64,000 nt of DNA from Luteolibacter ambystomatis (GCF_018137965.1 NZ_CP073100.1:434001-498000), one strand, 5' to 3'. Positions 51,199-58,845 are shown, counted from the stretch's first letter. Made by a program: numbers and translations. The notes: generated by a model from the letters alone, not told the origin.

Positions 51199-53028
51199 TC
51201 AGTAGAACACGGTGAAGTAGATGACGGCGATCACACCGGCGCCGAAGGCGAAGGCGTAGCCCTGGAGGTTGCCGGATTGCACGCGGCGGAAGGTATTGCC
51301 GAAGCTCTCGGCGAGGCGGCTCAGGCCGCCGACTCCGAGACCGTCGATGAAGAAGCGATCGAAGAAGTGGACGATGGCGGCGAAGGCATCGGTGAAGAAG
51401 CGGACGACGAAGTTGTCGTAGAAGCTGTCGATGTAGAAGCGGTTGCGGAACAGCGGGATCGAGACCGGGTCCTTGTCCTTGCCGTTGTAAAGGACGAAGC
51501 CAGCGATGACTCCGATCGCCACGGCTGCCAGCGAAACCAAGGAGACCACGCTGGTGAAATCGAACAGGTGCTCCGGCTGCGCATAGGCGGGCGCGAGCTT
51601 TGAAGCGATGAAGGGATAACCGGCCAGAAGGCCGAGGGTCGCGAGGATGGCGAGTGGTATCCACATCAGCGGGCCGACTTCGTGAGCGTGGTCGGCACCG
51701 TGGTCGCGGGACTTGCCGAGGAAGGCGACGACGAACAAACGGGTCATGTAGAACGGCGTCAGCACCGCGACAGCGGCGGCGATCCAGAACAGGGCCGGGT
51801 TGTGATGGTGGGCGGCTTCGAGGATCTGCTCCTTCGAGAAGAAACCGGAGGTGCCTGGAATGGCGATCAGGGCGAGGAAACCAATGAGGAAGGTGAAGCC
51901 GGTGATCGGCATTTTCTTCAGCAGACCGCCCATCTTCCAGATGTCCTGCTCGTGGTGGCAGGCATAGATAACCGCGCCGGAACCGAGGAAGAGCAGGGCC
52001 TTGAACCAGGCGTGGGTGAAGAGGTGGAACATGCCCGCCTCACCGGCAGCCAGACCCACGGCCATCACCATGTAGCCAAGCTGGGAGAGGGTGGAGTAGG
52101 CCAGCACGCGCTTGATGTCGTCCTGCTGGGTGGCCATCAGCGCCGCGGCGAGGGCGGTGAGTCCGCCGGTCCAGGCGATGACCTTGCTGGAGAGAAGGGA
52201 GTGGAGGAGTTCCTCAGGCAGCTCGAGCGAGAGCTGCACGCGGAAGAGCATGTAGACACCGGCCGCCACCATGGTCGCGGCGTGGATGAGGGCGGAGACC
52301 GGAGTCGGGCCTTCCATAGCATCCGGCAGCCAGACGTGGAGCGGAAGCTGGGCGGACTTGCCGACCGCGCCGCAGAAGACACAGAGCAAGGCGGTGGAAA
52401 GCACGCCCGCGAAGATTTCCGGGTGGGTCTCCTTGAAGTGAAGAAATCCTTCGTGCATGTCGCCGAACGACAGCGCACCGGTGATGCCCCACAGCATGAG
52501 AATGCCGGCCATGAAGCCGAAGTCGCCGATGCGGTTGGTGATGAAAGCTTTCTTCGCGGCATTCGCGGCGGATTCCTTCTGATACCAGTGGCCGATGAGC
52601 AGGTAGGAGCTCAGGCCGACCAGTTCCCAGAACATGAAGGTCATGATGAAGTTCGACGACAGCACGATGCCGGTCATCGAGAACATGAAGAGCGAAAGGC
52701 CGGTGAAGTAGCGCGCTTTCGACTCATCGTCCTTCATGTAGGCGAGCGAGAAGATGTGAACCAGCAGGCCGACGCCGGTCACCACGATCATCATGCCGGT
52801 GGACAGCTTGTCCAAGATGATGCCGAGATCGATTGAGAAGCCGCCTACGGTCGCCCACTTGATTGGATCCGGTGACCCCGTTTTGCCCAGCAGCAGGATG
52901 GCGATCACGAACGTGACCGCTGCGGACAACGTCGAAACGAGATGGGCCAGGCCGGTGCGTTTGAGCACAAGCTGGTTCGCCGCCGCGACGATGAGCGGCA
53001 GGAAGAGGAGGGTCCAGGCGAGGGTCAT
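51199..53028 (-). CDS. nuoL: NADH-quinone oxidoreductase subunit L
   Basis: NuoL is the distal proton-pumping subunit of complex I, with a long lateral helix bracing the membrane arm. The 609 aa contain MFWELVGLSSYLLIGHWY (conserved helix-V glutamate), GKSAQLPLHVWLPDAMEGPTP and the antiporter-like LAYSTLSQLGYMVMAVG. The C-terminal amphipathic lateral helix and last transmembrane segment (about 540-609) are present. Length matches the family. It follows nuoK by 33 nt. Confidence 0.97.
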   Translation of the reverse strand: MTLAWTLLFLPLIVAAANQLVLKRTGLAHLVSTLSAAVTFVIAILLLGKTGSPDPIKWATVGGFSIDLGIILDKLSTGMMIVVTGVGLLVHIFSLAYMKDDESKARYFTGLSLFMFSMTGIVLSSNFIMTFMFWELVGLSSYLLIGHWYQKESAANAAKKAFITNRIGDFGFMAGILMLWGITGALSFGDMHEGFLHFKETHPEIFAGVLSTALLCVFCGAVGKSAQLPLHVWLPDAMEGPTPVSALIHAATMVAAGVYMLFRVQLSLELPEELLHSLLSSKVIAWTGGLTALAAALMATQQDDIKRVLAYSTLSQLGYMVMAVGLAAGEAGMFHLFTHAWFKALLFLGSGAVIYACHHEQDIWKMGGLLKKMPITGFTFLIGFLALIAIPGTSGFFSKEQILEAAHHHNPALFWIAAAVAVLTPFYMTRLFVVAFLGKSRDHGADHAHEVGPLMWIPLAILATLGLLAGYPFIASKLAPAYAQPEHLFDFTSVVSLVSLAAVAIGVIAGFVLYNGKDKDPVSIPLFRNRFYIDSFYDNFVVRFFTDAFAAIVHFFDRFFIDGLGVGGLSRLAESFGNTFRRVQSGNLQGYAFAFGAGVIAVIYFTVFY

Positions 53029-53061
53029 GGGCAGGAGAAAGTTTCAGGTGCCGCGTGGGGT

Positions 53062-53382
53062 TCAGCCGCGCATCGACGTGAGGTCGTCGGTGTGGATCGT
53101 CTGGCGGGCGCGGTAGAGGGCGACGATAATGGCGAGGCCGACGGCGACTTCGGCGGCGGCCACGGTGATCACGAAGAACACCAGCATCTGGGCGGCGGGA
53201 TCGGGCAGGCCGGTCTTCGCGGTGTGGAAGCGGGAGAAGGCGATCAGCGTGAGGTTCGCGGCGCTGAGCATCAGCTCCAGGCACATGAACACGATGATGA
53301 TGTTCCGGCGCAGCACCACGCCTGCGAGGCCGATGGCGAAGAGGAGGCCTGAAACGAGAAGATACTGATGAAGGCTGGCCAT
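53062..53382 (-). CDS. nuoK: NADH-quinone oxidoreductase subunit K
   Basis: NuoK is a small three-helix membrane subunit of complex I (106 aa). The conserved membrane-buried glutamates are visible in FMCLELMLSAANL and VAAAEVAVGLAI, and IGLAGVVLRRNII is the usual N-terminal block. The 121-nt spacer upstream, toward nuoJ, is far longer than others in the operon because it holds an inverted period-7 repeat. Confidence 0.95.
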   Translation of the reverse strand: MASLHQYLLVSGLLFAIGLAGVVLRRNIIIVFMCLELMLSAANLTLIAFSRFHTAKTGLPDPAAQMLVFFVITVAAAEVAVGLAIIVALYRARQTIHTDDLTSMRG

Positions 53383-53394
53383 GATGGGAAAGCT

Positions 53395-53500
53395 CTAAGC
53401 ACTAAATTTAAAATTCTAAACCAAGAGGGATGCTTCTGATGTTGGACGTTCGATCGGATGCTCTTCGTTTAGGATTTAGTGCTTGGGATTTAGGATTTGA
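53395..53500. repeat. inverted pair of period-7 arrays with no gene inside (nuoJ-nuoK spacer)
   Basis: Plus-strand heptamers at 53395-53422 are CTAAGCA-CTAAATT-TAAAATT-CTAAACC. At 53466-53500 the plus strand reads CGTTTAG-GATTTAG-TGCTTGG-GATTTAG-GATTTGA, which on minus gives CTAAATC and CTAAACG units. The arms pair through AAGCACTAAAT, CTAAAC and AAGAG/CTCTT. The 43-nt centre encodes nothing. The element fills the spacer between the nuoJ stop and the nuoK start and resembles the gene-bearing cassettes in the same operon, minus the gene. Confidence 0.75.
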
Positions 53501-53503
53501 ATC

Positions 53504-54094
53504 TCAGGTCGTTTGGCGCTTGGAGAGAACCACCACGCCGACGGTGGCGACCAGGAGAAGCACGCCGAGGATCTGGAGCGGCAGGTTGTAGCCGGTGAAA
53601 AGTGTCTGGCCGACGATGTGGACGTCCGGGAGCTTGGCGGCGGGCAGTGGCTCGCCTTCGCGCGGTTGCGGATCAAGAGCGGCGACGATCTTCTCGCTCT
53701 TTTGCTCGCGGTAGTAGGCGGCGCCCTTCGCGAGATCGAGCTTCTGCGCCTGAAGGTCCGGGGTGCTGGAAAGAACGCCCGCGAGCTGGATGACGAAAGC
53801 GAGCACCAGCACCAGACCGGCGGCGATCGGAGCGATCTTGGTCTTGCGCTTCACCTCATCCTTGAGGTCCAGCAGCATGATGATGAAGAGAAACAACACC
53901 ATGATCGCACCCGCATAGACGAGGATCTGGATGATGCCGGTGAAGTAGGTATCCAGTCCGACGAAGAGACCGGCGATGCCGACGAAGGAGGCCACCATCG
54001 AGAGCGCGCTAGAGACCGGGTTGCGGAAGCAGATGACGGCAACGCCGCCGATCAACATCAGCAGGGCGAAGATCCAGAAGAGAGGGGAAGGCAT
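53504..54094 (-). CDS. nuoJ: NADH-quinone oxidoreductase subunit J
   Basis: NuoJ is a five-helix membrane subunit of complex I near the quinone/proton channel (196 aa). VICFRNPVSSALSMVASFVGIAGLFVG and the helix YFTGIIQILVYAGAIMVLFLF, with its pi-bulge region, are diagnostic. A loop of about 50 residues between the last two helices is charged and variable, as in other bacteria. It follows a 57-aa reading frame not present in standard nuo operons. Confidence 0.94.
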   Translation of the reverse strand: MPSPLFWIFALLMLIGGVAVICFRNPVSSALSMVASFVGIAGLFVGLDTYFTGIIQILVYAGAIMVLFLFIIMLLDLKDEVKRKTKIAPIAAGLVLVLAFVIQLAGVLSSTPDLQAQKLDLAKGAAYYREQKSEKIVAALDPQPREGEPLPAAKLPDVHIVGQTLFTGYNLPLQILGVLLLVATVGVVVLSKRQTT

Positions 54095-54116
54095 GGAAGT
54101 GATTGGGAAAAGGATC

Positions 54117-54290
54117 TCAGCGGTCGTATTTCAAACAAGCCCACCAGCCGGACATGCCGAAGCCAATGATGGCAAAGGATACGGCGGTCATGATCATACC
54201 GGGAATACTGAGGAGACCCATGTGGCTTACTGCCGCCGTAAGGGTGTATAACCCGGCCATGACGATGAGCGCTGCTGAAAGGGCTTTCAT
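54117..54290 (-). CDS. small two-helix membrane protein between nuoI and nuoJ, 57 aa
   Basis: An ATG at 54288-54290 opens a 57-codon frame (MKALSAALIVMAGLYTLTAA... ending WWACLKYDR) with two hydrophobic helices at about 4-23 and 28-50. It sits 15 nt after nuoI and 22 nt before nuoJ on the same strand, with no competing frame. Spacing and hydrophobicity argue for a real gene co-expressed with complex I. It is too short for similarity to be judged by eye. It could be an accessory membrane subunit or an assembly factor; neither is shown. Confidence 0.7.
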   Translation of the reverse strand: MKALSAALIVMAGLYTLTAAVSHMGLLSIPGMIMTAVSFAIIGFGMSGWWACLKYDR

Positions 54291-54305
54291 GGGGAGAACG
54301 TCGGA

Positions 54306-54872
54306 TTACTTCAGCTCGTTCCACTTGTTGACGAGGCCCACCCGGACACCGCCGATTTCGTAAAGCTTCTTCTTGGTGTGGACCATGTCCTTCCGGCTCA
54401 GGCCGGTGATGGCGTAGTCCTTGCGGAGGAAGATCGCCTGCTCGGGGCAGACTTCCTCGCACATGCCGCAGTAGATGCAGCGGATCATGTCGATATCGAA
54501 CTCGAGCGGACGCTTCTCCACCTTCGCCCACTGGTCGTCGGCGGGGATTTCGCTCGGGGTGATCTTGATCGCCTTCGGCGGGCAGATGAATTCGCAGAGC
54601 TGGCAGGAGACGCAGCGTTCGCGGCCCTGCTCGTCCGTCACCAGCGCGGGGGCGCCGCGGTAGTGCTCCGGCAGGTGCTCGTCCCACTTCTGCTCCGGAT
54701 ACTGCATGGTCACGCCGAGACCGGAGGAGGCGAGCTCCTTCGCGCCGCGGGACTTGCCGCGCATCGAATCGACGGCGTGTTTCATCGTGAGCAGGAAGCC
54801 CTTGATGAGCGCGCCGAAGTAGATCTTCTCACCGAAGCTCAGTTTCGGGCGTTTGACTTTGATGACGGCCAT
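54306..54872 (-). CDS. nuoI: NADH-quinone oxidoreductase subunit I
   Basis: NuoI is the 8Fe ferredoxin-like subunit carrying clusters N6a and N6b, which pass electrons to N2 and quinone. Both 4Fe-4S motifs are intact: CVSCQLCEFICPPKAI and CIYCGMCEEVCPEQAI. An N-terminal amphipathic segment (FGALIKGFLLTMKHAVDSM) lies on the membrane. It is 188 aa long. Upstream lies the GxxExxY cassette, whose arm begins about 5 nt from the nuoI start codon. Confidence 0.96.
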   Translation of the reverse strand: MAVIKVKRPKLSFGEKIYFGALIKGFLLTMKHAVDSMRGKSRGAKELASSGLGVTMQYPEQKWDEHLPEHYRGAPALVTDEQGRERCVSCQLCEFICPPKAIKITPSEIPADDQWAKVEKRPLEFDIDMIRCIYCGMCEEVCPEQAIFLRKDYAITGLSRKDMVHTKKKLYEIGGVRVGLVNKWNELK

Positions 54873-54876
54873 TTTT

Positions 54877-55370
54877 GGACAGAATTGACAGAATTTTCAA
54901 AATTTACAGGTCGTGAGGTCACGCCTGTAGAGAAGGTGGGTCTCCTTGATGTTTATAGGTTCGGAATTTTTTCCGATACTGCAGCGAGTCACTCCCCAAG
55001 TTGATCAGCAGTCCTTCATCAATTTTGGTGGTGGCCAGATAGTTGACCAGTTGCACCTCATGGCTCTTGGTAATCGTTTCGACGGCTTTGAGTTCGAGAA
55101 CCAGATTGTTTTCGACAATCATGTCAGCCTCAAAATCTCCAACGGGCCGTTCCTTGTAGTAGACACAGAGTTTGACCTGGTTCTCAAATTGGATTCCGAC
55201 CGCAGCCAATTCCAAGGACAGCGCGTTTTGATAGACCCGCTCGTTGAACCCCGGGCCGAGAACACGATGAACCGTCATGGCGCAGCCGATCACCCGGCCA
55301 GCCAAGTCGTATTCGCGTTCGTCGTTCGTCTTCAAAATGTAAATTCTGCGAATTTTGTTAATTCTGTTCC
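54877..55370. mobile_element. putative cassette bracketed by period-9 inverted arms, carrying a GxxExxY gene
   Basis: Left arm (from 54877): GG-ACAGAATTG-ACAGAATTT-TCAAAATTT-ACA. Right arm (ending 55370), read on minus: GGA-ACAGAATTA-ACAAAATTC-GCAGAATTT-ACA. About 25 of 30 positions agree, and the CAnAATT core is kept in all six 9-mers. The arms enclose one AT-richer gene. The nuoH stop codon (TAA, 55358-55360) lies inside the right arm and the nuoI start is 4 nt beyond the left arm, so the element occupies the whole nuoH-nuoI spacer. There is no transposase and no clear target duplication. Confidence 0.65.
54919..55335 (-). CDS. GxxExxY family protein (PD-(D/E)XK nuclease-like)
   Basis: The 138-aa protein has the name-giving motif GFNERVY within HRVLGPGFNERVYQ. 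The downstream core FEADMIVENN ... LELKA resembles the D...E-x-K active site of PD-(D/E)XK nucleases, the superfamily to which GxxExxY proteins are assigned. The reading frame has no ATG at the right place; a TTG at 55333-55335 (MKTNDEREYDLAG) gives the usual family start. It is visibly lower in GC than nuoH and nuoI, which suggests separate origin. It lies between period-9 inverted arms. No biochemical role is known to me for this family. Confidence 0.85.
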   Translation of the reverse strand: MKTNDEREYDLAGRVIGCAMTVHRVLGPGFNERVYQNALSLELAAVGIQFENQVKLCVYYKERPVGDFEADMIVENNLVLELKAVETITKSHEVQLVNYLATTKIDEGLLINLGSDSLQYRKKFRTYKHQGDPPSLQA

Positions 55371-56629
55371 AAGAGGCCCGAGTTGCGCTTGGCTGGCTCT
55401 TCGGAAACCTTCGCGACCCAGATGATGGCGGCGCAGAGGACGACCAGCAGCACGGCACCGAGGGCGATGATGCCCACGGACAGGTAAGGGGCGGCGATGA
55501 CGAGCGCAGCGAGGAAGACATTCACCAGCGCGGCTTCGAAGAAGATCACCCAGCCCAGCTTCATGAGCTGGTCGTAGCGGAAGCGCGGCACCGTCCAGCG
55601 GACGAGAATGAAGAAGAGGATGAAGGCGATCAGCTTGGTGAGGAACACCAGCAGGTGAACCAGTCCGCCGATCTTCGCACCGGCCACGGTAAGGCCGGAG
55701 ATCCAACCATCGAGGGTGAACCCCGCCGACCAGCCGCCGAAAAACAGGGTGATGATGAGTGCTGAACCCACCACCATCGCCGCGTATTCGCCCATGAAGA
55801 ACATGGCGAACTTCATCGAGGAGTATTCGGTGTGGTAGCCACCCACGAGTTCGGTTTCGCACTCCGGCAGGTCGAAGGGCATGCGGTTGGTTTCCGCGAA
55901 GATCGAGATCGTGAAGATCAGGAAGGAGATGAACGCCGGGATCCAGAACAGCAGCTTGGTGCCCAGAGGATGTGCCGCGTCATTGCCCCAGAAGGGCAGC
56001 AGCAGCCAGCCATGCTCGGATTGCTCCTGGACGATCTTGCCGAGGTTCAGGTCTCCGTAATAGAGCAGCACCGGGATGATCGAGAGACCGAGGCAGATTT
56101 CGTAGGAGATCATCTGGGCCGTGGAACGCACACCGCCGATGAAGGGGAACTTCGAGTTCGAGGACCAGCCCGCCAGCGTGATGCCGTAGACGGAGAGCGA
56201 GGCGATCGAGAAGATGAACAGCGGGCCGACATCGAGGTTCGCGATGGCGAGGTCGATCTTCTGGCCGCCGATGGTGATCGAGGAGCCAAAGGGAATCACC
56301 GCCAAGGTGATCAGGGACGGGGCCACGGTCAGCACCGGAGCGAGCCAGTAGAAGGCTTTGCGGACATGGGTCGGCGTGAAATCCTCCTTGAGGAACAGCT
56401 TCACACCGTCGGCCATCGGCTGGATCAGACCGGCGAAGGAGAAGTCCTTCTTCAGTCCGAACAAAGTGAGCGGAATGCCGACGCGGTTCGGGCCGACGCG
56501 GTCCTGGATGACAGCGGAGAAGCGGCGCTCGAAGTAAACCGAAATCGGCACCAGCGGCAGCACGACCAGGAAGGTCAGGCCGATGATTTTCGCCAGCGTG
56601 ATGAGAATGGTAAGAAGCAGGGGGTCCAT
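55358..56629 (-). CDS. nuoH: NADH-quinone oxidoreductase subunit H
   Basis: NuoH forms much of the quinone chamber of complex I with about eight helices. The 423 aa include ERRFSAVIQDRVGPNRVG, the quinone-site loop NRMPFDLPECETELVGGYHTEYSSMKF and the RWTVPRFRYDQLMKLGW block, all diagnostic. The C-terminus is a little extended, and its last two codons overlap the arm of the downstream cassette. Upstream, the start codon is 7 nt from the arm of the four-helix-bundle cassette. Confidence 0.96.
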   Translation of the reverse strand: MDPLLLTILITLAKIIGLTFLVVLPLVPISVYFERRFSAVIQDRVGPNRVGIPLTLFGLKKDFSFAGLIQPMADGVKLFLKEDFTPTHVRKAFYWLAPVLTVAPSLITLAVIPFGSSITIGGQKIDLAIANLDVGPLFIFSIASLSVYGITLAGWSSNSKFPFIGGVRSTAQMISYEICLGLSIIPVLLYYGDLNLGKIVQEQSEHGWLLLPFWGNDAAHPLGTKLLFWIPAFISFLIFTISIFAETNRMPFDLPECETELVGGYHTEYSSMKFAMFFMGEYAAMVVGSALIITLFFGGWSAGFTLDGWISGLTVAGAKIGGLVHLLVFLTKLIAFILFFILVRWTVPRFRYDQLMKLGWVIFFEAALVNVFLAALVIAAPYLSVGIIALGAVLLVVLCAAIIWVAKVSEEPAKRNSGLLEQN

Positions 56630-56636
56630 GAAAAAC

Positions 56637-57092
56637 GTTAGACGTTATGGGTTAGAGGTTATTGGGTGTCTCTTTCCCGTGATGCGCGCCGGAGATATGA
56701 AATGTAGCCATTTAGGAGCGCGATGGCGGTGGCCGCGAGAGCACGTCCTTGCTCAAGCAATTCACTTGTGATGATTTCCTCGTCATGAGCGGTGATGAGA
56801 TGGTCGACCATCTCCCAGCAGGAACCGCGGGCGTTGGAGCAAAATTTCGCATTGTCGAGGTAGTGGAAACGACCGTAGCCCTCGGCGATATTGGCCGTGC
56901 TGGATCGGGCTGCCCGAAGGATTTGATCGCCCAATCGGAAGCGCTCTTCCTTTGGGAGGGCTTTGCAGATGGTCTTCGCCACGAAAACACGAAGTTCCCG
57001 GCATGCTTTCCAGCATTCCAAGTCTTCAAACGTTTTCAGTGATTCTCGATCCATGTATTTTTCCCAATAACTCTTAACTTCTAACCCTTAAC
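56637..57092. mobile_element. putative cassette bracketed by period-7 inverted arms, carrying a four-helix-bundle gene
   Basis: Left arm (56637-56666): GTTA-gac-GTTA-tgg-GTTA-gag-GTTA-TTGGG. Right arm (57063-57092), read on minus: GTTA-agg-GTTA-gaa-GTTA-aga-GTTA-TTGGG. All 21 framework positions match while all nine spacer positions differ. The nuoG stop codon is TAA within the outermost right-arm unit, and the enclosed gene's own stop is in the innermost left-arm unit. The element fills the nuoG-nuoH spacer. There is no transposase. Confidence 0.7.
56659..57054 (-). CDS. four-helix-bundle protein (S23/IVS-encoded family)
   Basis: The 131-aa protein belongs to the four-helix-bundle family formerly called S23 ribosomal protein, whose members are encoded in intervening sequences of 23S rRNA genes and, as Avd, in diversity-generating retroelements. 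Family marks are FEDLECWKACRELRVFV, FRLGDQILRAARSSTANIAEG and the C-terminal helix ALLNGYISYLRR. The bundle is basic on one face and the family forms pentameric barrels. Lower GC than the flanking nuo genes and position between inverted period-7 arms point to insertion. There is no reverse transcriptase nearby, so it is not a retroelement Avd. Confidence 0.9.
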   Translation of the reverse strand: MDRESLKTFEDLECWKACRELRVFVAKTICKALPKEERFRLGDQILRAARSSTANIAEGYGRFHYLDNAKFCSNARGSCWEMVDHLITAHDEEIITSELLEQGRALAATAIALLNGYISYLRRASRERDTQ

Positions 57093-58845
57093 CATTAATG
57101 ATGCCAGCGGCCTTGCGGGCGCGTTCGTTCACGAGGAGCGGGATTTGGTAACCGGTTTCGAGGACCTGTTTGCCCTGGTCGCCGATCTTGGAAAGCGTGA
57201 GGCCATTGAAGGCGGGGACGGCATCGGCCATCGCCTTGAAGACGTCCTCGATCATGTGGACCTCGTTCTTCTCACCGCTGAGGGCGAGGATGAGGTCGCG
57301 GAGGATTTCCCAATCGTCGCGGGCATGGGCCGGAGGCTCGACGGCGCGGTTGAGGCGCTGGAGGCGGCCGGAGAGATTGACCATCGAGCCGCGCTTTTCG
57401 GTAAAACCGGCGGCGGGTAGCACGACGGTGGCGAGATCGGCGGTCGGGTTGGCCAAGGTGGCGACCTGGAGAATGAACGAGGCTTTCTCGAGTTCCTCGC
57501 GGGTGAACCCGGCATCGCCGAGCAGGTCCTCACCGAGGGCGATCACCGCCTTGATCGAGCCATTGTCGAGGCCGTAGCGGACATGTGCCAGCGCGGCGGA
57601 CGGATCGGTGGTGTCCCAGACCAGCTTGGCACCGGTGGTGTTCGGATTGCGGTCGGCGGCGACGAGCAGGCTGTCCGCCTGGCCCTCGCGCGGGACGATG
57701 GCCAGCGCGGGCGTGCCGATCTCGGCGGCCAGCGCGCGGGCCATGAAAAGCTCTTCATTGGTCATCCGGCCGGAGGCGATCACGGCCACCTCGCCGGGCT
57801 GGAAGGTCTTGATGTTGTTCGCTGCGATTTCCAGCGCGGTCTTCCAGGTGACCGGCGTGTGCGGGCCGCTGACCTTCACCAGCGGTTCGGTCAGGCGCGC
57901 ATCGGAATCCAGCCCGTGGAAGGAAAGGCGGTGCGAGTCCGGCATCCACGTCGAGTTCACCTCGTCGTTGCGACGCGGGGTGATGCGGTGGACCTTGTTT
58001 CCGCGGGTCCAGACGATGATGTTGGAGCCGGTGCCGCAGTTGATGTCGATGGACTTGGTTTCCTTCAGGAACCAAACGCGCATCTGGAAGCGGAAGTCGT
58101 TCGAGGTCAGCGCGCCGACGGGGCAGATGTCCACCGTGTTCAGCGAGTAGTTGCTGTCCAGCAAGCGGCCCGGATGGACCGTGAGGGTGGTGTGGGTGCC
58201 ACGCTGGGTGAAGCCGAGCACCGGATCTCCGGCCACCTCGTCCATGAAGCGGATGCAGCGGCTGCACATGATGCAGCGCTCGTCATCGAGCCGGACGCGC
58301 GGGCCGATGTCCACGTTCTTCGGCTTCTTCACCTTCATGTCCACGAACCGCGAGGAGCCGCGGCCGTGCTCGACGGAAAATTCCTGCAGGCGGCACTCGC
58401 CGGCCTGGTCGCAGATCGGGCAATCGAGCGGGTGGTTGATCAGGAGGAACTCCATCACGCCCTCGCGGCATTTCTCCACCAGCTCGCCGCTGGTGCGGAT
58501 GCCCATGTTCTCGCCCACCGTGTTGGCGCAGGCGATCACCGGGCGCGGCATCCAGCCGATGATTTCGTAGCCGTCCTCATCGCGGGTCGGCTCCTGGCCG
58601 GGGGCGGGGCGGGGCGGCATGCCCATCTGCACGAGGCACATGCGGCAATTGCCAGGCGCGGAAAGCTTCGGATGATAGCAGTAGCGGGGGACGTTGATGC
58701 TGGCCTGGGAGCAGGCCTCGATCATGCGCGTGCCGCGGGGAAACTGGTGCCAAACGCCGTCAATCTGGACGTTGACCATGCCCTTTTCGGCGGCAAGGTC
58801 CTTGGGCAGCTTCTTTTCCGCGGTGGCAGAAGGTGTTTCGCTCAT
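57088..58845 (-). CDS. nuoG: NADH-quinone oxidoreductase subunit G
   Basis: NuoG carries the N1b, N4 and N5 iron-sulfur clusters of complex I. The 585-aa protein has the 2Fe-2S ligands C56, C67, C70 and C106, the N5 set H138, C142, C145 and C151, and the N4 cysteines C191, C194 and C197 plus the one in DICPVGALT. A molybdopterin-oxidoreductase-like region follows but is shorter than in E. coli (908 aa). The ATG at 58843-58845 gives MSETPSATAEKK; an open extension to 58929 is unlikely. It is the first gene of this nuoGHIJKLMN cluster; nuoA-F must lie elsewhere. Confidence 0.95.
   Translation of the reverse strand: MSETPSATAEKKLPKDLAAEKGMVNVQIDGVWHQFPRGTRMIEACSQASINVPRYCYHPKLSAPGNCRMCLVQMGMPPRPAPGQEPTRDEDGYEIIGWMPRPVIACANTVGENMGIRTSGELVEKCREGVMEFLLINHPLDCPICDQAGECRLQEFSVEHGRGSSRFVDMKVKKPKNVDIGPRVRLDDERCIMCSRCIRFMDEVAGDPVLGFTQRGTHTTLTVHPGRLLDSNYSLNTVDICPVGALTSNDFRFQMRVWFLKETKSIDINCGTGSNIIVWTRGNKVHRITPRRNDEVNSTWMPDSHRLSFHGLDSDARLTEPLVKVSGPHTPVTWKTALEIAANNIKTFQPGEVAVIASGRMTNEELFMARALAAEIGTPALAIVPREGQADSLLVAADRNPNTTGAKLVWDTTDPSAALAHVRYGLDNGSIKAVIALGEDLLGDAGFTREELEKASFILQVATLANPTADLATVVLPAAGFTEKRGSMVNLSGRLQRLNRAVEPPAHARDDWEILRDLILALSGEKNEVHMIEDVFKAMADAVPAFNGLTLSKIGDQGKQVLETGYQIPLLVNERARKAAGIING

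Noticed and set aside
56659-57054. Avd of a diversity-generating retroelement
   Set aside because: No reverse transcriptase, template repeat or variable repeat lies nearby. The gene is a stand-alone four-helix-bundle member.
56637-57092. CRISPR array, because of regularly spaced GTTA units
   Set aside because: Units are 7 nt with 3-nt spacers, there are only four per side, and they are inverted around a gene. There are no 24-48-nt repeats and no cas genes.
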